NCBI RefSeq assembly: GCF_012726265.1
Contig: NZ_JAASAG010000005.1
Location: forward strand, 1 to 64,000
DNA length: 64,000 nucleotides
From: Streptomyces sp. HNM0575
GTDB lineage: Bacteria; Actinomycetota; Actinomycetes; Streptomycetales; Streptomycetaceae
Direction: 5' to 3'
Of this stretch, positions 33,633 to 42,521 are shown one piece after another. The notes beneath the pieces are model-generated. The model was not told where the DNA came from. It did no database searches and saw nothing but the letters and a program-made list of their open reading frames with translations. Made by a program: the position numbers and the translations under genes. The first letter of the stretch is position 1; each line of letters opens with the position of its first letter.

Positions 33633-34553
33633 TCAGTTGCGCTCCAGGGCCGGCGGCTCCTCGAACTTCGAGCCGGACTTGCCCAGCGTCGCGTCGTAGG
33701 CCTTCTTGTAGCTGCCGTCCTTCTGGTGCGCCTCGACGGCGTCGAGCACGGCGTTCTGGAGCTCCTTGTCGCCCTTCTTCAGGCCGATGCCGTACGGCTC
33801 CTCGCTGAAGGTCTTGCCGACGACCTTGAGCTTGGTCGGACGCTCGGCGGCGTAGCCCTTGAGAATCGCGTCGTCGGTGGTCATGGCGTCGACCTGGCCG
33901 TCGAGGAGCTGCTTGACGCAGTCCGTGTACTTGCCGAACTCGACCGGCTCGGCCCCGTACTTGGACTTGTTGTCCTTGAGGTTCTGAAGCGGCGTGGAGC
34001 CGGTGATGGAACAGACCTTCTTGCCCTTGATGCTGTCGGGGCCCTTGATCGACTTCTCGTCCTTGCGGACCAGCAGGTCCTGACCGGCCATGTAGTACGG
34101 GCCGGCGAAGGCGACCTGCTTCTTCCGCTCGTCGTTGATGGTGTACGTGCCCACCATCAGGTCGACCTGGCCCTTCGAGATCGCCGTCTCGCGGACCGAG
34201 GAGTCGATCGTCTTGAACTGGATGTCCTTCGCGCCGAAGCCCAGGTCGGCGGCGACCATCTTGGCGACCTCGATGTCGAAGCCCTCGTACTTATTGGTCG
34301 AGGGGTCCTGGAAGCCGAGGTAGGGCTGGTCGGACTTGGCGCCGATGATCAGCTTGCCGCGCTTCTGCGCCTTCTTGATCACGGGGGAGTCGACCTTGAC
34401 GTCCTTGGCGACCTCGTACGTCGGCAGCGCCTTGGTGTCCGTGTCACCGCCCGGCTTGTCACCGGCGGTGCCCTTCTTGCCTCCGCAGGCGGTGGCTGAC
34501 AGGGCGAGCGTGAGGACCACGGCCGCCGAGGCGGCGGTCTTGCGGAACTTCAT
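33633..34553 (-). CDS. gluB: Glutamate ABC transporter, substrate-binding lipoprotein (GluB)
   Basis: The product is 306 aa, a family 3 amino-acid binding protein. The signal peptide (MKFRKTAASAAVVLTLALS) ends in a lipobox-like LSATAC, so it is lipid-anchored. The binding domain shows YEGFDIEVAKMVAADLG and RETAISKGQVDLMVGTYTI; the latter contacts the amino-acid backbone in relatives. ATG 34553 has AAGGGATG upstream; ATG 34562 is an alternative. The 427-bp gap to gluA suggests separate tuning of binding-protein expression. Confidence 0.92.
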   Translation of the reverse strand: MKFRKTAASAAVVLTLALSATACGGKKGTAGDKPGGDTDTKALPTYEVAKDVKVDSPVIKKAQKRGKLIIGAKSDQPYLGFQDPSTNKYEGFDIEVAKMVAADLGFGAKDIQFKTIDSSVRETAISKGQVDLMVGTYTINDERKKQVAFAGPYYMAGQDLLVRKDEKSIKGPDSIKGKKVCSITGSTPLQNLKDNKSKYGAEPVEFGKYTDCVKQLLDGQVDAMTTDDAILKGYAAERPTKLKVVGKTFSEEPYGIGLKKGDKELQNAVLDAVEAHQKDGSYKKAYDATLGKSGSKFEEPPALERN

Positions 34554-34980
34554 GATGGGCATCCCTTGCTAGGTGTTCTGCTGCTGGTCGGCGGTCGTGC
34601 GGGCGGTCTCGTACGGTGCGTACGGGCACGTGCACGGGTCGTACGACGTCGGTGGCCGTACGCCGGGTTCCGCCGGTCCGTGGGCCTTGCGGTCCGCCGC
34701 GGCGCCCGGCCCCCCGGCTGCCGGTGGGGTGGCAGCCGGACGGCCGGCGAACCGGGCGGCGGGACCGGCGTTCGCTCCGTGCGGGCGGACTCGTCGCCGG
34801 CGGTCGTGCTGGTGCGGATGCTGCTTCTGGCGCTGCCTCTGGGGTCTGGTGCTGAACTCGGATCGTGCTGGAACTCGGATCTGAACGGTTCGGATCGGAA
34901 CGGATCGGAATGCTGGACGTGCTCCGGAGTTCCGGAGTTCTGGTGTCTGCCGCCTGGCGAAGAACTCCCTCAGCGGCACA
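34554..34980 (-). other. Long gluA-gluB gap with a hairpin, no gene
   Basis: The 427 bp between gluA and gluB are unusually long for this operon. Several frames are open across it, but none has recognisable protein content or a good start. It contains a 9-bp perfect hairpin, CCGGCTGCC-N8-GGCAGCCGG, at 34714-34739. Near 34880-34945 it contains short direct repeats (CGGATCGGAA twice, TCCGGAGT twice). A promoter for gluB or an attenuating or stabilising RNA element is plausible. Confidence 0.5.
34714..34739 (-). terminator. Hairpin between gluA and gluB, possible attenuator
   Basis: The stem CCGGCTGCC/GGCAGCCGG has 9 perfect pairs and an 8-nt loop. There is no T-tract. Position suggests partial termination after gluA or mRNA processing; this is inference. 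Confidence 0.4.
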
Positions 34981-35757
<777 letters not shown>

Positions 35758-36057
35758 CGGCGTGTAGCTCCGTCCTCGTCGGTTGCGAGGACACTAATGA
35801 GCGACTGCCAGCAGCGTCATTACATCTGAGGGGAAATTGAGCATAACGATCCCGTCGCGGAACGGACCCGGCCACGCAGGCGGCGCGGAATCCGTAGTCT
35901 GTCGTACCGGCTGAATAACGGAAGCCCCGTGCCACAGGGAGCCCCTTGACTCACCTGCGCCGATACGGGTGGATGCAGTACCCGGGCGCGTGGACGCATG
36001 TGCCGGATCGTGTACGACCGCGCGCCGGGGCGGCATCGCGGAGGGAGGGAGGCCCGA

Positions 36058-36777
36058 GTGAGGCTGCTGCTCGTCGAGGACGACATCCACGTCGCCACGG
36101 CGCTCTCCGCCGTGCTCGCACGGCACGGCTTCGACGTCGTGCACGCCCGCGGCGGCGAGGAGGCCCTGCGTGAGCTTCTGCCCTCCGAGGACGTGGCGCC
36201 CTTCGGCGTCGTGCTGCTCGATCTGGGCCTGCCGGACCAGGACGGCTTCGAAGTCTGCGGCCGTATAAGGAAGATCAGCTCCACGCCCGTGATCATGGTG
36301 ACGGCGCGCGGCGGCGTGCGCTCCCGTATCCACGGTCTCAACCTCGGCGCCGACGACTACGTCGTGAAGCCTTACGACACCGGCGAGCTGCTGGCCCGTA
36401 TCCATGCCGTCAGCCGCCGTGCCGCCCCCGAGGAGAGCGCGGAGTCGGGGCGCGACGAGAACACCCCCGCGGACAGCACGCTCCGGGTCGGTGCCGTGAC
36501 CATCGAACTGCCCACCCGGCAGGTGTGCGTGGACGGGTCCCCCGTGGCCCTGACGCGGAAGGAGTTCGACGTGCTGGCGCTGCTCGCACAGCGGCCCGGT
36601 GTCGTCTTCCGGCGCGAGCAGATCATCAGCGAGGTCTGGCGCACCAGCTGGGAGGGGACGGGGCGGACCCTGGAGGTGCATGTGGCGTCGCTGCGCTCGA
36701 AGCTGCGGCTGCCCGCGCTGATCGAGACCGTGCGCGGAGTCGGCTACCGCCTCGTCGAACCGTCGCAGACGGCTTAG
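36058..36777 (+). CDS. OmpR-family response regulator
   Basis: The product is 239 aa. The receiver (about residues 1-118) has the acidic pair in LLVEDDIHV, D55 (VLLDLGLPDQDG), T in VTARGG and K in YVVKPYD. The C-terminal winged helix (about 140-235) reads LTRKEFDVLALLAQRPG ... GRTLEVHVASLRSKL. GTG 36058 has GAGGGAGGGAGG upstream. It lies 51 bp before its cognate kinase and points away from gluA. The signal and regulon are unknown; the glu operon next door is one candidate target. Confidence 0.92.
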   Translation: MRLLLVEDDIHVATALSAVLARHGFDVVHARGGEEALRELLPSEDVAPFGVVLLDLGLPDQDGFEVCGRIRKISSTPVIMVTARGGVRSRIHGLNLGADDYVVKPYDTGELLARIHAVSRRAAPEESAESGRDENTPADSTLRVGAVTIELPTRQVCVDGSPVALTRKEFDVLALLAQRPGVVFRREQIISEVWRTSWEGTGRTLEVHVASLRSKLRLPALIETVRGVGYRLVEPSQTA

Positions 36778-36828
36778 GCGTACGGGCCGGGATACCGAGG
36801 GACCAGGGGACCGGGAGCCGAAGAGAAC

Positions 36829-38304
36829 ATGCACGCACGTCTGCTGCCACTGCTGATCGTCCTGCTCGCCGGTGTGCTGCTCGCCCTGGGCTTCCCGCTC
36901 GCCATGAGCCAGGCCGCGGCCGAGCAGCAGCGCGTCGTCGTCGACCGCATCGACGACACCGCGCGCTTCGCCGCGCTCGCCCAGTTCGTGGCCTCCTCGC
37001 CGGACGAGGACGAGCGGCTGGCCATACTCCGGGACGAATTGCACCGCTATCACACCCTGTACGGCATCGACGCCGGCGTCTTCCTGCGCGACGGCCGCGC
37101 CCTCGGCGTCTCGCCCGGCGGCTGGAGGGTGCCGGAGTCGGGCCAGGGCGCGGACGCGTTCGCGGAGGCGCTCGCGGGCCGGCGCAGCCACGACCCCGAG
37201 CAGGTGTGGCCGTGGCAGGACGAGCACATAGCCGTCGCCTCGCCCGTCATCCGGGACGGCGACGTGGCGGCGGTCGTCCTCACCGATTCGCCGACGGGGC
37301 AGATGCGTTCGCGCATCCTCCAGGGCTGGCTTCCGATCGTCGCCGGAGAGGCGGCGGCGATGCTGCTCGCCGTGGGGCTGGCGCTGCGGCTGACGGGATG
37401 GGTGCTGCGTCCCGTGCGTACGCTGGACCGGGCCGCGCACGAGATCGCCGTCGGCGAGTTCAAGTCCCGTGTCGCCGCGTCGGGCGGCCCTCCCGAGTTG
37501 CAGCGGCTTGCCCACTCCTTCAACGAGATGGCCGACAACGTCGAGAACGTGCTGGAGCAGCAGCGCGCCTTCGTCGCCGACGCCTCGCACCAGCTGCGCA
37601 ATCCGCTCTCCGCGCTGCTGCTGCGGATCGAGCTGCTCGGTCTCGAACTGCCCGAGGGGGACGAGGAGTTCAAGTCCGTACAGGCCGAGGGGAACCGTCT
37701 GGCCCGGGTGCTGGACGATCTGCTCGCCCTGGCCCTCGCCGAGCACTCACCCGCCGACCTCCAGCTGACGGACGTCGCGGAGGTGGCGGCCGAGCGCGTC
37801 GAGGCATGGCGTCCCGTCGCGGAGATCAAGGGCGTCGTGCTGGAGTGGGCGGGCCGCAAGGCGGTGACGGGATGGGCCGATCCGGTCGCGCTGTCCAGCG
37901 CGCTGGACGCCGTCGTCGACAACGCGATCAAGTTCACGCCGGAAGGCGAGAGCGTCACCGTCGGCGTCTCCAGGGAGAACTCCAGCGTCATCCTGGAGAT
38001 CGCGGACCACGGGCCGGGGCTCACCGAGGAGGAGATGGAGCGCATCGGCGACCGCTTCTGGCGCAGCAACCGCCACCAGAACATCTCGGGCTCGGGACTC
38101 GGGCTGTCCATCACCAGGGCGCTGCTCGCATCGGGCGGGGCGAAGCTGGAGTACGCACACAACGACCCGAAGGGCCTGCGCGTCGTGATCACCGTGCCGC
38201 GCACCCGCCCGTCGGCGGACGACGACGAGGGGGGAGACGCCGGGAGCCGGGCGGTGGTCTCCTTGATCAAGCGCCCGAAGGAGCCCGCCTCCAGGGAGGG
38301 GTGA
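36829..38304 (+). CDS. Membrane sensor histidine kinase
   Basis: The product is 491 aa. Two membrane helices (about residues 5-25 and 160-185) flank an external sensor domain of about 130 aa. Then come a HAMP domain (about 185-240), HisKA with H254 in SHQLRNPLSAL, and HATPase_c with DNAIKFTPEG and GSGLGLSI. It is the partner of the regulator encoded upstream and probably translated from the same message. The sensor domain is not recognised. The C-terminal 30 aa are charged. Confidence 0.92.
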   Translation: MHARLLPLLIVLLAGVLLALGFPLAMSQAAAEQQRVVVDRIDDTARFAALAQFVASSPDEDERLAILRDELHRYHTLYGIDAGVFLRDGRALGVSPGGWRVPESGQGADAFAEALAGRRSHDPEQVWPWQDEHIAVASPVIRDGDVAAVVLTDSPTGQMRSRILQGWLPIVAGEAAAMLLAVGLALRLTGWVLRPVRTLDRAAHEIAVGEFKSRVAASGGPPELQRLAHSFNEMADNVENVLEQQRAFVADASHQLRNPLSALLLRIELLGLELPEGDEEFKSVQAEGNRLARVLDDLLALALAEHSPADLQLTDVAEVAAERVEAWRPVAEIKGVVLEWAGRKAVTGWADPVALSSALDAVVDNAIKFTPEGESVTVGVSRENSSVILEIADHGPGLTEEEMERIGDRFWRSNRHQNISGSGLGLSITRALLASGGAKLEYAHNDPKGLRVVITVPRTRPSADDDEGGDAGSRAVVSLIKRPKEPASREG

Positions 38305-38474
38305 CGGGCGTGCGCGGGCCCGGCCCTCGCTCGGAACCCCAGCCCGCCGGTCCGCCGGTCCGACGGTCCGCCGGGACGGCGGGGCGGAGCCCGACGTGCG
38401 GGCCCCGCCTGCCGGTCACGTGTCTGCCGGCCTCACGCCTGCCGGTCACGCGCCTGTCGCGGGCCTTCGGCTCC

Positions 38475-41400
38475 CTACGCCCTCGCCAGGCGGAGCGTCA
38501 GGATCTGGAAGGGCCGCAGAGTCACCTGGACCGAGCCGTCCGGCGAGAGGCCGTACGTACCGGCGCCCTCCATCGGGCGTTCCAGTAGGTCCGTCTCGCT
38601 CACCGACGTCACCGGCGTGCCGGCCGACAGCACCGCGTGGGCCCGACCGCCGTGCGACTCGTACAGCCGCACCACCACGTCGCCGCTGCGGTCGTCCGCC
38701 AGCTTGACCGCTTCGACGACCACCTGGTCGTCGTCGACGCCGACCAACGGGGCGACCGCGGAGCCGCCGCCGTGCACCGTGCGTTCCGGGAGGTTGATCC
38801 GGTGGCCCTCCCGCACCGCGTCACCGACGGTCGCGCCGGGTGCGAGCGCGAAGCGCAGCCGGTGCGTGCCCTGGTCGGTCTCCGGGTCCGGGTAGCGGGG
38901 CGCGCGCAGCAGCGAGAGGCGCACGGTGGTGGTCTGCCCGCCGTCCTCGCGGACCGTACGGGTCACGTCGTGCCCGTACGTCGAGTCGTTGACGAGCGCC
39001 GCGCCCCAGCCGGGCTCCTCAACCTGGATCCAGCGGTGCGCGCAGATCTCGAACTTCGCCGACTCCCACGAGGTGTTGGTGTGCGTCGGCCTGAAGACGT
39101 GCCCGAACTGGGTCTCCGCCGCCGACCGGTCCGCCTTCACATCCAGCGGGAAGGCAGCCTTGAGGAACATCTCGGTCTCGTGCCAGTCCACTTCGGTGTC
39201 GATGTCCAGCACCTTCGAACCGGTCCGCAGCGTCAGCCGCTGCACCACCGTCGAGCCGCCGAAGGAGCGCGCGACGCGCACCGTGGCGCGCTTACCGTCC
39301 GACTCGGCCAGCTCCAGCGCGTCCGTGCCGGTGAGGTCGGTGACCTCGTGCCGGTAGAAGCGGTCGACGTCCCACGCGTCCCAGTGGTTGGGCAGATCGG
39401 GGTGGATCTGGAGCAGGTTGGCGGCCGCGCCCGGTGCGACGCTCTCCCGCCTGCCCTCCTCGTCGTACGCGGAGACGACGAGACCGCGGCCGTCGATCTC
39501 GATCCGCAGCAGGCCGTTGCCCAGCACCCAGCCGCCGCCGTCGCGCTCCTCCGCCGTGACGGGCGCACCGCCCGCTCGCTGCGCGGCCGGTGCGGCGCCG
39601 CCCGCGGGCACTCCGTCTCGCGCGTGCGGCGCTGCGTTGAAGACGAGCGGCTCGTCGCCCTCGCCCGCGAGCGCGGCCTGCGCGCCCGCCACGATCTCCT
39701 CCAGCTCGGCCCGTACACGCGCATACGTCTCACGTGCCTCGCGGTGCACCCAGGCGATCGAGGAGCCGGGCAGGATGTCGTGGAACTGGTGCAGCAGCAC
39801 CGTCTTCCACAGCTCGTCCAACTGCTCGTACGGGTACGGGTGTCCGGCCCGTACGGCAGCCGTCGCCGCCCACAACTCGGCCTCGCGCAGCAGGGATTCG
39901 CTGTGCCGGTTGCCCTGCTTGGTCTTCGCCTGCGAGGTGTACGTGCCGCGGTGCAGCTCCAGATACAGCTCGCCGGCCCACACCGGGGCCTTGCTCCCGT
40001 ACTCCTCCTGCGCCTTGGAGAAGAACGCCGACGGCTTCTCCACGGTCACCCGCGGCGAGCCCTCCAGATCCTTCAGCCGCTCCGCGCGCGCCAGCATCTC
40101 GCGCGTCGAACCGCCGCCGCCGTCGCCCCAGCCGAAGGGGGCCAGCGAACGTGAACCGACGCCCTTCTCCTGGTAGTTGCGCGCGGCGTGCGCCATCTCG
40201 GCGCCGCCCAGGTCGGAGTTGTAGGTGTCGACCGGCGGGAAGTGGGTGAAGACGCGGGTGCCGTCGATGCCCTCCCACCAGAAGGTGTGGTGCGGGAACT
40301 TGTTCGTCTCGCTCCACGAGATCTTCTGCGTCAGGAACCACTTGGCGCCCGCCAGCTTCACGATCTGCGGCATCGCCGCCGTGTAGCCGAAGGAGTCCGG
40401 CAGCCACACCTCACGGGTCTCGACGCCGAACTCCTCCAGGAAGAAGCGCTTCCCGTAGACGAACTGCCGCGCCATGGCCTCGCCGCCGACCATGTTCGTG
40501 TCGGACTCGACCCACATGCCGCCCACCGGCACGAACTGGCCGTCCGCCACCTTCTTCTTGACCTTCGCATAGACCTCGGGCCGGTACTGCTTGATCCAGT
40601 CCAGCTGCTGGGCCGAGGACATGGCGAAGACGAAGTCCGGGTGGTCGTCCATGAGATTGACCATGTTCGACGCCGTACGGGCCACCTTCCGTACGGTCTC
40701 CCGCACCGGCCACAGCCACGCCGAGTCGATGTGCGCGTGCCCGACGGCGCTGATGCGGTGCGCGGAGGGGCGCGCGGGAGCGGACAGCACAGCGCTGAGG
40801 GCGGCACGCGCGCGGGAGGCGTTGCCAACGATGTCATGGACGCCGAGAGCGTCGAGGGCCTCCTCGATCCCGCGCAGCAGCTCCCAGCGCCGCGCGTCCT
40901 CCAGAGGCAGCTCCTTCATCAGCGACCCGGCCACCTCCAGGTCCTGCACCAGCTCCCACACCTCGGACTCGAAGACCGCGAGGTCCATGCGGCGCAGCCG
41001 GTAGAGCCGGCGGTCGCCGGAAGTGAGCCGGTCGCCCTGATACGTGGGCAGCTGCGGCGTGTTGACGATCGGGTTCGCCGCCGCCTCGACGAACAGCTCG
41101 ACGGCCTCCCAGCCGGCGGCGGAGTCGGCGACACGGACCCAGTCGTTGCGCGGATTGAGCGCCTTCACGGCCTCGCCGTCGGCCCGGTAGACCAGGCCCT
41201 CGCACTGGAAGCCCGGCATGTTCCGCTCGAAGCCCAGGTCCAGCACCGCCTCGACGGCACGGCCCCGCCACTCCTGCGGCACCTGCCCGGTCACCTTGAA
41301 CCACGTCGTGCCCCACGCCGGGCCCCACCGCTCACCCGCCTTCGAGGGCCCGTACGGCGCGGCGAGTCCCTCCGCCACCGGCACGGGCTCGCCCGGCGCG

Positions 41401-41510
41401 TCCCAGCGCTCGACGGTCAGGGGGAGGGGACTGCTGTATACGGCGGGCTTGATCCGCTCTGCCAGGACACGGCGCAGGCGGTCCTCAACGATGCGGCGGT
41501 CGTCGTGCAT
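38475..41510 (-). CDS. Alpha-mannosidase, glycoside hydrolase family 38
   Basis: The product is 1011 aa and has no signal peptide, so it is cytoplasmic. GH38 N-terminal features are seen: zinc site VGHAHIDSAWLWP, predicted nucleophile D337 in WVESDTNMVGGE, and the LPDSFGY box. The central three-helix bundle (HQFHDILPGSSI) and C-terminal beta domains follow. Length and motifs match the actinobacterial/yeast cytosolic type. It cleaves alpha-linked mannose, likely in glycan or glycoconjugate turnover. A G/A-rich segment near residue 620-640 is a variable linker. It converges with the histidine kinase gene and stands alone. Confidence 0.92.
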   Translation of the reverse strand: MHDDRRIVEDRLRRVLAERIKPAVYSSPLPLTVERWDAPGEPVPVAEGLAAPYGPSKAGERWGPAWGTTWFKVTGQVPQEWRGRAVEAVLDLGFERNMPGFQCEGLVYRADGEAVKALNPRNDWVRVADSAAGWEAVELFVEAAANPIVNTPQLPTYQGDRLTSGDRRLYRLRRMDLAVFESEVWELVQDLEVAGSLMKELPLEDARRWELLRGIEEALDALGVHDIVGNASRARAALSAVLSAPARPSAHRISAVGHAHIDSAWLWPVRETVRKVARTASNMVNLMDDHPDFVFAMSSAQQLDWIKQYRPEVYAKVKKKVADGQFVPVGGMWVESDTNMVGGEAMARQFVYGKRFFLEEFGVETREVWLPDSFGYTAAMPQIVKLAGAKWFLTQKISWSETNKFPHHTFWWEGIDGTRVFTHFPPVDTYNSDLGGAEMAHAARNYQEKGVGSRSLAPFGWGDGGGGSTREMLARAERLKDLEGSPRVTVEKPSAFFSKAQEEYGSKAPVWAGELYLELHRGTYTSQAKTKQGNRHSESLLREAELWAATAAVRAGHPYPYEQLDELWKTVLLHQFHDILPGSSIAWVHREARETYARVRAELEEIVAGAQAALAGEGDEPLVFNAAPHARDGVPAGGAAPAAQRAGGAPVTAEERDGGGWVLGNGLLRIEIDGRGLVVSAYDEEGRRESVAPGAAANLLQIHPDLPNHWDAWDVDRFYRHEVTDLTGTDALELAESDGKRATVRVARSFGGSTVVQRLTLRTGSKVLDIDTEVDWHETEMFLKAAFPLDVKADRSAAETQFGHVFRPTHTNTSWESAKFEICAHRWIQVEEPGWGAALVNDSTYGHDVTRTVREDGGQTTTVRLSLLRAPRYPDPETDQGTHRLRFALAPGATVGDAVREGHRINLPERTVHGGGSAVAPLVGVDDDQVVVEAVKLADDRSGDVVVRLYESHGGRAHAVLSAGTPVTSVSETDLLERPMEGAGTYGLSPDGSVQVTLRPFQILTLRLARA

Positions 41511-41925
41511 GGCACTGCTCCGATCTACGGGTCCTCGGGTGCTCGTTACGTTCCACCTGGTGAGGAGCCTGCCATCCCGTCGGCCGCCGCGACAGCGTTG
41601 TGTTTCAGCCCGCGGTCGCGTATGGGAGGGGGCCGGTCCGTGCGCTTCTCCGCACGGTGGGCGACGGGCCGTCCGGCTCCTTGAGGCAGGGTGTGCGGTG
41701 CCTCCGAGCGCAGTGCCGCCGAGAGGTGCCGCCGAGCGAAGTCACTCGGAGGACGCGCAGTGGCTCCGAGGACGCGCAGCGACTCCGAGCGCAGCGACTC
41801 CGAGGCCCAGGACCGACCCGCCTCGGCGGACGGCACGTACGCCCGGGGAGCCGAACTGGTACGCAGGTACCTCGTACCAGCTGATTCTCTCGACCGATCA
41901 CGTCCGGGCGGACACTCTCAGTGTC
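41511..41925. other. Intergenic region with short imperfect repeats, no gene
   Basis: These 415 bp separate the start of the mannosidase gene (minus strand) from the RsbW-like gene (plus strand). Both promoters should lie here. From 41742 to 41804 the sequence is a run of related units (ACTCGGAGGACGCGCAG, GGCTCCGAGGACGCGCAG, CGACTCCGAGCGCAG, CGACTCCGAG). The open frames through it encode low-complexity S/R/D text and I do not believe them. Confidence 0.5.
41742..41804. repeat. Degenerate tandem repeat CTCCGAG(GAC)GCGCAG
   Basis: Four consecutive copies of about 10-19 bp share CTC(C/G)GAG. The first three also share a CGCAG ending. They lie 120-185 bp before the RsbW-like gene. Confidence 0.6.
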
Positions 41926-42432
41926 GTGAAAGCCCAGACCGCAGGCGCCCGGGCCGAAATCGGCGCGCCCGTATACGAATTCGTGCAGCTCTTCAGCTCG
42001 ACCCCGCGGGGTGCCCGCCTCGCCCGGCTGATGGGCACCCAGCAACTGGCCGCGTGGGGCTGGCCGTACGACGACGAGGTCTCCCTGACGGCCTCGCTCC
42101 TCATCGCGGAACTCGCGACGAACGCCGCCACCCACGGCCGGGTCACGGGCCGCAGCTTCCGGCTCCGCCTGCTGACCGGCCCTGGCCTGCTGCTCCCCGC
42201 CACCCTCCGGATCGAAGTCGCGGACGCCAGAGGGGAGTCCGCGCCGGAGCGGCCTCAACTCCCCGCCCCGGACGCCGAGTCGGGCCGCGGCCTGCTCCTC
42301 GTCGAGACGCTCGCGAGCCGCTGGGGCGTCGCTCCGCGCTCGCCGTCCGGCAAGACGGTGTGGGCGGACCTGGATCTGTCCCCGGCCGGTCTGAGCCGGG
42401 CCTACGGTCCGGGCCCGGCGGCCGGACCGTAG
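41926..42432 (+). CDS. RsbW-like ATP-binding protein (anti-sigma-type HATPase)
   Basis: The product is 168 aa, essentially one HATPase_c_2 domain. The N-box is LLIAELATNAATHG, the G1 box IEVADARGE, and the G2 box ESGRGLLLVETLASRWGV. Streptomycetes have dozens of these single-domain kinases; most are thought to act on anti-sigma antagonists or sigma factors. GTG 41926 begins at the domain; no strong Shine-Dalgarno is visible, so the message may be leaderless. It lies 89 bp before the KAP-receiver gene in the same direction, so the two could be one transcript. Confidence 0.85.
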   Translation: MKAQTAGARAEIGAPVYEFVQLFSSTPRGARLARLMGTQQLAAWGWPYDDEVSLTASLLIAELATNAATHGRVTGRSFRLRLLTGPGLLLPATLRIEVADARGESAPERPQLPAPDAESGRGLLLVETLASRWGVAPRSPSGKTVWADLDLSPAGLSRAYGPGPAAGP

Positions 42433-42521
42433 GTCTGCTGCCCGACTCCCGCCGTGCGTACGGCAGTCGGCCGCCGGCCGGCCGCGTTCGCCACCCACGC
42501 CACTCCTCACGTGCGACTACG

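Noticed and set aside
38305..38474. Direct repeats CTGCCGGTCACG between the histidine kinase and mannosidase genes
   Set aside because: Only two copies about 30 bp apart, no spacer regularity and no cas genes; not a CRISPR array, and I see no clear terminator hairpin to call.
41218..41925. Extension of the RsbW-like gene back to 41218
   Set aside because: It overlaps the mannosidase start and the repeat region, with S/R-rich text and no domain.
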